From Clostridiales bacterium (lineage in GTDB: Bacteria > Bacillota > Clostridia > Christensenellales > Aristaeellaceae), in the NCBI GenBank assembly GCA_015056325.1, contig SVGL01000005.1:62001-126000 (forward strand): a stretch of DNA of 64,000 nt, in the 5' to 3' direction. The stretch's first letter is position 1, and the number at the start of each line of letters is the position of its first letter. A model generated the notes under the pieces. The model worked only from the letters and a program-made list of their open reading frames with translations, was not told where the DNA came from and did no database searches. Positions 55,955-64,000 of the stretch are shown piece after piece. Made by a program: the position numbers and the translations under genes.

Positions 55955-57058
55955 ATGGATCAGATCGTATTGAATCATGTCACAAAACGGTTTACCACCA
56001 AAACGCTGGGCACTGTTACAGCTGTTGGCGATTTCAACCTCAATGTGAAGGAAGGCGAATGCTTCTCCTTCCTTGGCCCTTCCGGCTGCGGCAAGACCAC
56101 TACGCTGCGCATGATCGCCGGCTTTGAGGATCTGTCTGAAGGCGAGATCTATCTGGGCGGCAAGCCTGTGTCCATCCGCTCCAAGAACCTCTATGTTCCT
56201 CCAGAGGATCGCGGACTGGGCATGGTGTTCCAGGCTTTCGCCGTGTGGCCCCACATGAACATCTTCGATAACGTAGCCTTCCCCCTCAAGGTGCAGAAAC
56301 GCCCCCGCGCAGAGATTCAGGAGCGGGTCGCCAAGGCGCTGAAGCATTGTAGCCTGGATGGCATGGAGAAGGTTTTCCCCTCTGATCTGTCCGGCGGTCA
56401 GCAGCAGCGTATCGCCCTGGCCCGTGCCATTGTGACCAATCCCAAGGTCATGCTGCTGGACGAGCCCCTGTCCAACCTGGATCCCAAGCTGCGTGAAAGC
56501 ATGCGCTTTGAGATCAAGAAGCTGCAGAAGGAATTCAACTTCACCATCATCTTTGTGACTCATGACCAGTCTGAGGCGATGGCGCTGTCTGACCGCATGC
56601 TGGTGATGGACATGGGCAAGGTTGTGCAGATCGGCACCCCGACGGAGCTTTACAACAAGCCCACCAGCCGCTTTGTGCACAGCTTCCTGGGCCAGTCCAA
56701 CTTTACTGATGTGGATATTGTGGGCGGCCGCGTCTATCCCAAGGGCGACCACAGTCAGCCTCTGGGCGTAGATGCTCCTGCAAGCAGCGCTTCCACCATG
56801 GTGCTGGCGACCCGCCCCAACACCATTGACATGAACCACGAAGAAGGTTTCCGCGCCAAGGTCATCAAGCGTGCCTTCCTGACGGACTTCACCGAGTACT
56901 TTGTGGCAATCGGCGATCAGGTCATTCGCGTACAGACCCCGCATCGCAACATGTTCCATGCCGGCGACGATTGCTTCCTGCGCTTCCCGAACCCCGTGTG
57001 GTACGAGAGCGGAAAGGATGAAGCGGACGCTGAGCGCGAGCGTCGCACCCTTGTGTAA
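55955..57058 (+). CDS. Second ABC transporter ATP-binding protein
   Basis: GPSGCGKTTTLRMIAGFE, LSGGQQQRIALARAI, MLLDEPLSNLD; TOBE-like C-terminus. Confidence 0.93.
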   Translation: MDQIVLNHVTKRFTTKTLGTVTAVGDFNLNVKEGECFSFLGPSGCGKTTTLRMIAGFEDLSEGEIYLGGKPVSIRSKNLYVPPEDRGLGMVFQAFAVWPHMNIFDNVAFPLKVQKRPRAEIQERVAKALKHCSLDGMEKVFPSDLSGGQQQRIALARAIVTNPKVMLLDEPLSNLDPKLRESMRFEIKKLQKEFNFTIIFVTHDQSEAMALSDRMLVMDMGKVVQIGTPTELYNKPTSRFVHSFLGQSNFTDVDIVGGRVYPKGDHSQPLGVDAPASSASTMVLATRPNTIDMNHEEGFRAKVIKRAFLTDFTEYFVAIGDQVIRVQTPHRNMFHAGDDCFLRFPNPVWYESGKDEADAERERRTLV

Positions 57059-57103
57059 GGTCTGCTGAGTTCAAGCATTGTGTTTGGGCTTGAGAACTGA
57101 TTC

Positions 57104-57132
57104 GGCTCCAGGGATTATCCCTGGAGCTTTTT
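57104..57132 (+). terminator. Terminator of ABC operon
   Basis: GGCTCCAGGGATTATCCCTGGAGCTTTTT. Confidence 0.8.
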
Positions 57133-57139
57133 GCTAACG

Positions 57140-57180
57140 AATCCCCCCAATGTAGTTATTATACCTACATCAGGGGGATT
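57140..57180. terminator. Second hairpin (AATCCCCC...GGGGGATT)
   Basis: AATCCCCCcaATGTAGttattatacCTACATcaGGGGGATT. Confidence 0.6.
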
Positions 57181-57305
57181 CTGTCTATTGTCCGTTTTTA
57201 CTGGTTCGGTTCATACGAGGTTCCGGGGGATTGGTTTGTTTGGGCGGTTCGTACTGAGGGCATAAAAGCTTCAATACCTTCCCGGCCTTCATTGACACGC
57301 GGAAC

Positions 57306-58220
57306 TCACAAAAGGCTGCACACGTGAAGCCTGCCGCCACAGCGTTCCTGAAGGGTGGTCATCGCTGCTTGAACTAGTTTGCTTCCATCTATACCGAGAT
57401 TAAACGACCCTCCCTGGAGGTTCAAGGCCCGGTACTTGTCCTGCGCGTGATTCATAACAGGGAACAAGTCCACTTGCTGGACGGAGGGGATTTCCATCAG
57501 AAAGTCCGCCATTGCATGCAGTTCCTCTGACAGCGCGTTTTCACCTTGAACCAGCGGAACTCGTATCCAGATGGGTTTCCGCATTTCTCCCAACAGTCGG
57601 ATGTTCTCCAGAATCTGATGGTTGCCCGTTCCGCATAAGCGCTGATGGCGCGCTTCATCCATCGCCTTGAGGTCAATCAGGAAGAGATCGCAGTATTCCG
57701 CGACCCGCAGAATGCTTTCCTGCGGCACATTGGCAGCCGTATCCACGCAGGTATGCAATCCCTGCCCCTTGCAAAGGGCCAAACAACTCCGCAGGAATTC
57801 TGCCTGCAGCATCGCTTCACCGCCAGAAAAAGTCACGCCGCCATTCTCGCCATAGAAGAGGCGATCCCTTGCCAGGAGGCTAACAAGCTCCTCCGGGGTG
57901 TATTCGCGTCCACATACTACCATGGCTTCCCCGGGACAGCACGCTTCACACAACGCCTGCTTGTCGCAGCCCATGCAAAACGACAGGTCTACCCGATGTC
58001 CCTCCGCATCAAAATGATGCGCCCCCTTTGGGCACAGCGGCACGCATTTTCCGCATTGCCTGCAGCGATTTCCGTAAAACATCATCCGTGGGGTCATGAG
58101 CCAGGACTCCGGATTATGACACCACCGACAGCGCAGATTGCAACCCATCAAAAAAGCAGTTGTACGAATTCCGGGCCCATCGTGCAGCGAGAACCTCTGG
58201 ACATCCATCACAAGGCCCAT
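57306..58220 (-). CDS. Glycyl-radical enzyme activating protein (radical SAM, PflA-like)
   Basis: CNLRCRWCHNPES radical SAM motif; ferredoxin insert CRQCGKCVPLCPKG and CMGCDKQALCEACCPGEAM; VTFSGGEAMLQ. Confidence 0.93.
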   Translation of the reverse strand: MGLVMDVQRFSLHDGPGIRTTAFLMGCNLRCRWCHNPESWLMTPRMMFYGNRCRQCGKCVPLCPKGAHHFDAEGHRVDLSFCMGCDKQALCEACCPGEAMVVCGREYTPEELVSLLARDRLFYGENGGVTFSGGEAMLQAEFLRSCLALCKGQGLHTCVDTAANVPQESILRVAEYCDLFLIDLKAMDEARHQRLCGTGNHQILENIRLLGEMRKPIWIRVPLVQGENALSEELHAMADFLMEIPSVQQVDLFPVMNHAQDKYRALNLQGGSFNLGIDGSKLVQAAMTTLQERCGGRLHVCSLL

Positions 58221-58233
58221 GCTGTAAACCTCC

Positions 58234-60273
58234 TTACAGGATGCGGCTCATCACATGGTGCTTCAGCCCTTCATCCAGATCAATGAAGCGGGCATTGAAA
58301 CCCCACACCCGCACAACAAGATCCTCATGCTTCTCCGGGTGAAGCATCGCATCCTCCAGCACGCTTCTGTCATAAATGGAGATGCTGACCACCGGCAGGC
58401 CCGCTTCGCCGCAGCTTTTTATCATTTGGCCGATCATTCGGGCATCCACCGCGCCGAGCCCCCGGGGCAGCACCAGATACAGGGGCGAGGAGGCACATCC
58501 GCGCTGCAGATCCGCCTTTGCTGCAGACTGAATCACAGCGGTAGGGCCGTTTTTCGCATTGCCCGGCGTGGGCGAGTAGTGCTCGCAGATCAGCTCGCCA
58601 CCCTTTCGGCCGTCCGGCGTGGCGCCGATGGAGCCCGCAAAGGTGTTGAAATCAATGTTGTAGATTCCCGGAAGAGGCTTGATGCCCAGGGGGGTGGGAT
58701 AGTTCTCTACACGTTGGCAGAAGAAGGCCGCCAAATCTGCCGCCAAGCGATCCACGCCATCGATGTCATTGCCGAACTTCGGCAGCCTTTTCAGTGCAAG
58801 GCGAAGATCCTCATGGCCCTCGAAATCCACGCTGAGCGCATGAATCAGCTCTGCCATCGTGCAAAGTCCGCGGGCAAAAACGCCCTCCTGAATGGCATAG
58901 AGCGCGTCTGCCAGCGTGGGGATGGAGCCCGACAGCAGCTGATAATTCGGCACCGCCCAGCCGCCCCGCATGGGATCCACGCCGACATCGAGGGCATTCT
59001 CATTCAAGCCCGCGACAATGGGGGATGTATGGTGCAGGTCTTCATCTGCATTCTCCAGCACCTGGGCAGCCAGCACGTCCATATAGCGGTCGATCTGATA
59101 GCCATACTGATCCAGAAATGCTGCATACACCTCGTCAAAGCTGGTCATCTGTGCAAAATCGCCGCTGTCATGGCCCAGGGTCAGCCGCGTACGGTATACG
59201 CCCGGCTTCTGGAAATGCGCCCATTTCGTAAACGGCGCAAACGGCGTGCTGGGATTCTCCTGCCCGCGGAACAGCGCCAGCTCAAGGCTCTTGACCGATT
59301 CCATCTGATAGAACCAGATGCCGCTGAGACCGTCGAAGGTAATCTCCGTGCAGCCGTCATTGGCATATTGCCGGGCATATTCCAGCGGTATGCCTCTGCG
59401 GACAAGGCTGGGAATGATGTTCTCGTCATAATACAGCACGCCCTGCCCCTGCCCCATCGCGACCAGTCGCGCCGCAGCATCCAGAAAATCCGCCCGGCTG
59501 CCTGCATGAATGCGGACATTGATATGAGGCTCCGGCTTGGCGACCCGCATTGTGGCCTCCAGGATTAAAACAGACAGATCGCTGGACACATCCTGCCCAT
59601 CTGCGTCCACGCCGCCGACCATCAGGTTCATCAGCGTGTCGCCTGCATACACCTCATTCAGCTTCTCCCACAGCTCGCACAGCAGAGCAAGCGCATCCTC
59701 CCGGCTGATCCGCTGCGGCACATCCCGCTCATACAGCGCCCGCAGATGCACATCCATACGGCCGATGCAGGATGTAAAGGAGCTCCGCAGCCGCCAGATG
59801 AACCAGAACAGCTGCAGCCCTTGTTCAAAGGTTTCCGGGGCCTGGCGGGTCAATGCCAGGCAGTTTTCAGCGATCCGGTTCAGCCGTGCGGCATCCCAGG
59901 GCTGATCGGCTGCACGCGCCTGCGCTGCCTCCCCATGCTGGCGGATGTAATCCCGGATCCTGCTCCAATATTGCACGATCAGTTCCCGGTACATCTGCTG
60001 CGCTACCGGCAGATCATCGCGGGGCACGCTGGCACGCGCAATAATCCCGGGAATCCCCTCCTGCATCAGCAGCCGATAATCCAGCGGGAAATGGGCATTG
60101 TCCCACCCCATATCCCCTCTGCGGAACTGACCTGCCTCTATCATCGGCCTGACAGGGCAAACCGGCCCGGCCAGAATGCCTCTGTCCGGAATCTCAACAC
60201 CCCGGTATTCGATGTATGAAACAAACCTTTCATACATCTCATCAAACCTCTGTTTGATTTTCTTCTGTTCCAC
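58234..60273 (-). CDS. Glycyl radical enzyme (PFL-like, GCxE subgroup), substrate unknown
   Basis: YANDGCTEITFDG active-site Cys; C-terminal VVRVWGFNARFIDLD Gly loop; adjacent activase; GTG start after GGAGG. Confidence 0.85.
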   Translation of the reverse strand: MEQKKIKQRFDEMYERFVSYIEYRGVEIPDRGILAGPVCPVRPMIEAGQFRRGDMGWDNAHFPLDYRLLMQEGIPGIIARASVPRDDLPVAQQMYRELIVQYWSRIRDYIRQHGEAAQARAADQPWDAARLNRIAENCLALTRQAPETFEQGLQLFWFIWRLRSSFTSCIGRMDVHLRALYERDVPQRISREDALALLCELWEKLNEVYAGDTLMNLMVGGVDADGQDVSSDLSVLILEATMRVAKPEPHINVRIHAGSRADFLDAAARLVAMGQGQGVLYYDENIIPSLVRRGIPLEYARQYANDGCTEITFDGLSGIWFYQMESVKSLELALFRGQENPSTPFAPFTKWAHFQKPGVYRTRLTLGHDSGDFAQMTSFDEVYAAFLDQYGYQIDRYMDVLAAQVLENADEDLHHTSPIVAGLNENALDVGVDPMRGGWAVPNYQLLSGSIPTLADALYAIQEGVFARGLCTMAELIHALSVDFEGHEDLRLALKRLPKFGNDIDGVDRLAADLAAFFCQRVENYPTPLGIKPLPGIYNIDFNTFAGSIGATPDGRKGGELICEHYSPTPGNAKNGPTAVIQSAAKADLQRGCASSPLYLVLPRGLGAVDARMIGQMIKSCGEAGLPVVSISIYDRSVLEDAMLHPEKHEDLVVRVWGFNARFIDLDEGLKHHVMSRIL

Positions 60274-60349
60274 TATATCGCCTCCGTGGCCTTCCTTATG
60301 CAATGTGCATGGGGCAAATGTAAACAACGATATCGCCTTTACATTACAT

Positions 60350-60379
60350 TTGACAATTAACCGCTGCAAATGGTATACT
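60350..60379 (+). promoter_or_regulatory. Sigma70-like promoter for LacI-type regulator
   Basis: TTGACA (60350-60355), 18-bp spacer, TATACT (60374-60379). Confidence 0.6.
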
Positions 60380-60451
60380 TGATTTGCTTTTACATGCTTT
60401 TCCCAGAGACGTTTTTCCCTTCCCATGAGAAGAAAGGCGGTTGCTTTCACA

Positions 60452-61450
60452 ATGTCCAGCAGAGTCAGCATTGCCGATATCGCCAATGCTTTGGGCTTAT
60501 CCCGCAACACGGTATCCAAGGCCCTGAACGGAAGCGCCGGGATCACCAATGAGACCCGCCAGCGCGTATTGGACCAGGCTGTGCGCATGAATTATAAGAT
60601 GATGGGCTCCCATGTGGCACGCGTACAGCCCACGGACGCCTCTACCATCCTCCTGATCTGCAAGGATCATCAGTTGATCAGCTCCTTCTTCGGGCCGTTG
60701 ATCCTGCAGCTGCAGCATCTTGCCCGTGCAAAGGGCGCAATCATCACCATGCAGTACATGTCCCCTGAGGAAATCCGAGATGGCATTATTCCCTCGCAGA
60801 TTCAGTCTGCCGACGGCGTGATCGGCCTGGAGCTGCTGGATCACGACTATGTCCGTAGGATCGTGGAATGTGGAAAGCCCTGCGTTTTTTTTGACTGTGC
60901 GATCGATACGGATGATATCGGAACGCCCTTCGACATTGTCCTGCAGGGGGAACGAGGGCTCTATTCGGCCATCGACGCGCTCTACCAGAAGGGCTATACC
61001 CGCTTTGGCTTTGTGGGCGATCCCAATCACTGTATCGGCTTCCGCAACCGTTATGATTACTTCCGCCTTGCGCTGGCTGACCACGGTCTGAGCGGGCATG
61101 AAAAGCACTCTATCCTCACCCCTGACGAATTGATGCATCAGCCGAATTCCTACCGCCAGGCACTGCGCGCACTGGACGTGCCGGAGGTATTTGTCTGCGC
61201 GAATGCCATGATCGCCATTCAGCTGATGAATGCCGTGCGTGATGAGCACATTACGCTGCCGGATCGGGCTGGCCTGATCGTTTTCGAGACGACCCATGAC
61301 CTCGTTACAAACGGCAGAATGCTCGTAACTGTGAACGTCAGCCGCAAACAGATTGCATCCTCCCTGTGCATGCTGCTGTTTGACCGCATGCAAAATCCCG
61401 AAGCCGCCAGACGGACCATCAAGCTTGATTCCCGCATTGAGATTTTCTGA
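60452..61450 (+). CDS. LacI family transcriptional regulator, divergent from glycyl radical enzyme
   Basis: VSIADIANALGLSRNTVSKALNGSAGITNETRQRVLDQA HTH. Confidence 0.9.
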   Translation: MSSRVSIADIANALGLSRNTVSKALNGSAGITNETRQRVLDQAVRMNYKMMGSHVARVQPTDASTILLICKDHQLISSFFGPLILQLQHLARAKGAIITMQYMSPEEIRDGIIPSQIQSADGVIGLELLDHDYVRRIVECGKPCVFFDCAIDTDDIGTPFDIVLQGERGLYSAIDALYQKGYTRFGFVGDPNHCIGFRNRYDYFRLALADHGLSGHEKHSILTPDELMHQPNSYRQALRALDVPEVFVCANAMIAIQLMNAVRDEHITLPDRAGLIVFETTHDLVTNGRMLVTVNVSRKQIASSLCMLLFDRMQNPEAARRTIKLDSRIEIF

Positions 61451-61465
61451 ACAATTTCAAACGTA

Positions 61466-61505
61466 CCGCTGCCTGTGCCGCTGATGCATAGGCAGCGGTT
61501 TTATT
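61466..61505 (+). terminator. Terminator
   Basis: CCGCTGCC...GGCAGCGGTTTTATT. Confidence 0.65.
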
Positions 61506-61506
61506 G

Positions 61507-62280
61507 TCAGACCTTGTTCCTGCCCATCTGGCTGTATACGTCCTCCCGGCGGATCCACTCCAGGAATGCCTCCAGCTCCTTATCCCAGAAGGAAAACTCA
61601 TGCTCATAGCCGGGAATGTCATCATACCGGCAGCGGGACGCCGTCCACTGGTCCAGGAAGGCTTTGCGATAGCTGGTGACCCGCTCATACAGGAAATCCC
61701 CATCGCCGATACACATGAACAGATCCGGCAGTTTCTCCCCTGAAGCAAGTGCCTTCCGGGTCACATCATACAGGTTTGCGCGAGCAATCCGGTTCAGGTC
61801 GGGATCCGCATTTTCCGCAGGGATGCCGGGGGAAAACGCACCGATGGCGCTGTACTTGCCAGGATTGGTCAACCCGTGCAGCAGCGCGCCGTAGCCACCC
61901 ATTGACAACCCCGCAATGTAGCGCTCCTCCGCCTTGCCGGAAATGGGGAAATAGTTCTCCACAAACTCAGGCAGTTCCTCATTGAGGAAATCGTAGAAAT
62001 TCTCCCCCAGAGGCGCATTCTGATAGGCCTTGTTGTGGCAGGAGAAGGTCACCACCGCCATACGATATTCCTCCGCATAACGTTCGGCGCTGGTGTATCG
62101 CAGCCATGCCTGATAATCATTGCCATGCCCGTGCAGCAGGTACAGCACAGGAAACTTTCCCGACAGGGCGTGGGTGTGAGGCAGATGCAGATTGCAGGAC
62201 GTGAAGGACGGAACCGTCACCTCGATGTCCACCGGGTAACCGAGGGAGTAGGAATAGAAATTGCAATGAATCTGTGCCAT
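61507..62280 (-). CDS. Alpha/beta-hydrolase esterase family protein
   Basis: PVLYLLHGHGNDYQAWLR; YIAGLSMGGYGALLHG; GYEHEFSFWDKELEAFLEWI. Confidence 0.88.
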   Translation of the reverse strand: MAQIHCNFYSYSLGYPVDIEVTVPSFTSCNLHLPHTHALSGKFPVLYLLHGHGNDYQAWLRYTSAERYAEEYRMAVVTFSCHNKAYQNAPLGENFYDFLNEELPEFVENYFPISGKAEERYIAGLSMGGYGALLHGLTNPGKYSAIGAFSPGIPAENADPDLNRIARANLYDVTRKALASGEKLPDLFMCIGDGDFLYERVTSYRKAFLDQWTASRCRYDDIPGYEHEFSFWDKELEAFLEWIRREDVYSQMGRNKV

Positions 62281-62294
62281 GTTGATTCCCCCCG

Positions 62295-63692
62295 TCATTC
62301 CCACAGACGGATCTGCCGGAAGGATGCGCTGCCGTCGGACACAAACAGCCCGAACTGGCGGCCAGCCCGGTCCAGCATGCGGGTGCCCAGGGCGATCTGG
62401 TCATCCACATAGAGCAGCAGAATCGAGCCCTGCACAAAGATGCGCACCTTGTAGTCGCGTCCGGCCTCCCACTTGATAGGACGCTCCTGCTCCACCTCGT
62501 AGGGGAACATCTTGCCGCCGTCCTCATACATCCGCAGGCCCGTCTTGTACTGTACCCTGCCCCGCTTGGGCTCAAAGTTCAGGTAGTAGCCCATGGCAAA
62601 GTCCTGATCCACCTGCAGCGCGACGCCGAACTCCCGGGGCGCTTCGTCAAAGCGAACCAGCATTTCCAGTTTGCAGCATTCCGGCACCCGGTTCATCAGC
62701 AGGCAGGCATAGCCGTCCATCGACTGCACCGATGCTGCCTCCTTCTCCATCTGCCAATCGCCGTTCAGGGGCTCCATTTCCAGCTCAATGGGCTGTGTGA
62801 AGGCCTGATCCACCGCCTCGGGCACGGTAACGGTCAGATCGCCGTTTTCCTGCTGGATCAGCTTGTGGGCAATCATCGTGCCGCCCCAGTCCCAGGTGTT
62901 GTAATCCTGTCCGGGATACTTCTGGGGGTTGAAGTTCCACAGGTTCTTTTCGCGCGTGGGATTCCAGCCGTACATCAGGTGCTCCGTGCCGTCGGTAGCG
63001 TGCTTGGCGGCATAGAAGCAGCGGGTATCAAAGGTATCCACATCCGGGGTGATCCAGGGGCCTCGGGGAGAACGCGCCTTGCGGTAGAGCGTCACAAAGC
63101 GGTCCGTATACACGGAATAGGTCAGATACCACCAGTCCCCCCATTGGAAGATGTCCGGGCATTCGCTGGCGCTCTGGTTGGTCTTGGGGGCATACAGCGG
63201 CTGCTGAATCTCCCAGTGCTTCAAATCTTTGGACGTGCACAGGCCCACGCAGCCCTTGCGCATCGTCTTGCCCTTTGCCTGAGCCGCCAGCAGCATCCAC
63301 CAGCACTGCTCCTCCTCGTTCCATATCACATGAGGATCGCGCCAGTCGCTCATCTCGTAGATCACGTCATCCGGCTGGAAGGTCTCCTCCGGATGCTCCA
63401 CCCAGTTGACCATATCCTCGCTGGTGGCGTGGCACACATACTGGCGCATGTAGGGATGGAAGGTGAACTTGCAGTAGAACATGTGGTACATACCGTCCAC
63501 CTTCAGCACCGAGCCGGTGCCGCCGTGGATCCCCGTACGGAACTCATCGTGGAAATGGAGATGATCCTTTGTGCTGACGCAGGTCCAGCCCTTGCCCAGG
63601 AAGAACAGCCGGTACTCCCCGTTGTCATAGAAGGGAATGATATCGCCGCCCGCACCATTGGGGGATGTATAGAAAATCTCTCGTTTGCTCAT
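62295..63692 (-). CDS. GH32/GH43-superfamily (five-blade beta-propeller) glycosidase-like protein
   Basis: GGDIIPFYDNGEYRLFFLGKG; SDWRDPHVIWNEEEQCWWMLLAA; SECPDIFQWGDWWYLTYS; C-terminal lectin-like domain. Confidence 0.75.
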   Translation of the reverse strand: MSKREIFYTSPNGAGGDIIPFYDNGEYRLFFLGKGWTCVSTKDHLHFHDEFRTGIHGGTGSVLKVDGMYHMFYCKFTFHPYMRQYVCHATSEDMVNWVEHPEETFQPDDVIYEMSDWRDPHVIWNEEEQCWWMLLAAQAKGKTMRKGCVGLCTSKDLKHWEIQQPLYAPKTNQSASECPDIFQWGDWWYLTYSVYTDRFVTLYRKARSPRGPWITPDVDTFDTRCFYAAKHATDGTEHLMYGWNPTREKNLWNFNPQKYPGQDYNTWDWGGTMIAHKLIQQENGDLTVTVPEAVDQAFTQPIELEMEPLNGDWQMEKEAASVQSMDGYACLLMNRVPECCKLEMLVRFDEAPREFGVALQVDQDFAMGYYLNFEPKRGRVQYKTGLRMYEDGGKMFPYEVEQERPIKWEAGRDYKVRIFVQGSILLLYVDDQIALGTRMLDRAGRQFGLFVSDGSASFRQIRLWE

Positions 63693-63785
63693 ATTCAACG
63701 CTCCTTATCGCAGATCTATACGCAGAAGGGCCCATCCATTCGGATGAGCCCCATGAATGCAGGTTCCCGGTTGGGGCTTCTGCCA

Positions 63786-64000
63786 TTATTCCATTGTATT
63801 GACCAGACTGCGGACATCCGCTTCCTCGGGGACGCTGGAGATGCCGCCCTGCTTCTGCGTGGACAGGCTCGCCGCACAGCAGGCGAACCGGACGATGCCC
63901 TTCAACTCCTCCGCGCTCAGCTCCTGGGGATGCTTACCGGTCTTCAGCAGCTGGCTCATGGCGCTGCCGCCGAAGATATCGCCTGCACCGGTGGTATCCA
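63786..64000 (-). CDS. PfkB-family carbohydrate kinase, C-terminal part (cut by window edge)
   Basis: Minus-strand translation DTTGAGDIFGGSAMSQLLKTGKHPQELSAEELKGIVRFACCAASLSTQKQGGISSVP... Confidence 0.85.
   Translation of the reverse strand, partial: DTTGAGDIFGGSAMSQLLKTGKHPQELSAEELKGIVRFACCAASLSTQKQGGISSVPEEADVRSLVNTME

Noticed and set aside
54195-55955. 586-aa minus-strand ORF rich in H/Q/D
   Set aside because: Antisense to the fused permease with clear EAA motifs.
1-64000. CRISPR arrays, rRNA operons, intact transposases or complete prophage
   Set aside because: None seen by reading; the only mobile-element traces are the decayed remnants at 40179-44751.

Overview
GC-rich chromosomal segment, probably from an uncultured gut/rumen Clostridia-type bacterium (inferred from gene content; not verified). 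Most of it is ordinary metabolic and carbohydrate-use coding sequence: two M24 Xaa-Pro peptidases, BspA-like LRR protein, fucose-isomerase-like protein, GH127, CotH, CapA, xth, cysE, an Lpl-type sugar ABC transporter, nifJ, GH4, LacI regulators, an isolated dnaA, a ZnuA-like protein, a glycyl-radical enzyme with its activase, and a GH32/43-like protein. Three regions stand out. (1) 48013-49587 encodes a single intact ORF that reads as a circularly permuted cofactor-independent phosphoglycerate mutase: the canonical C-terminal two-thirds come first and the canonical N-terminal part second, with nearly all catalytic residues kept. It sits beside a LysR regulator, a membrane AraC-type sensor and an AfuABC/Fbp-like ABC transporter. 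(2) 40179-44751 is a decayed integrative-element scar at tRNA-Arg(CCG): three copies of a 32-bp tRNA 3'-end att-like repeat, a UmuC/integrase fusion remnant, two LexA-like boxes, two degraded RHS toxin cassettes and an AbiH-like remnant. (3) Structured intergenic repeats recur, including a three-copy REP-like double hairpin and terminators flanking a palindromic unit. All calls come from reading the sequence and supplied ORFs; no database search was run.
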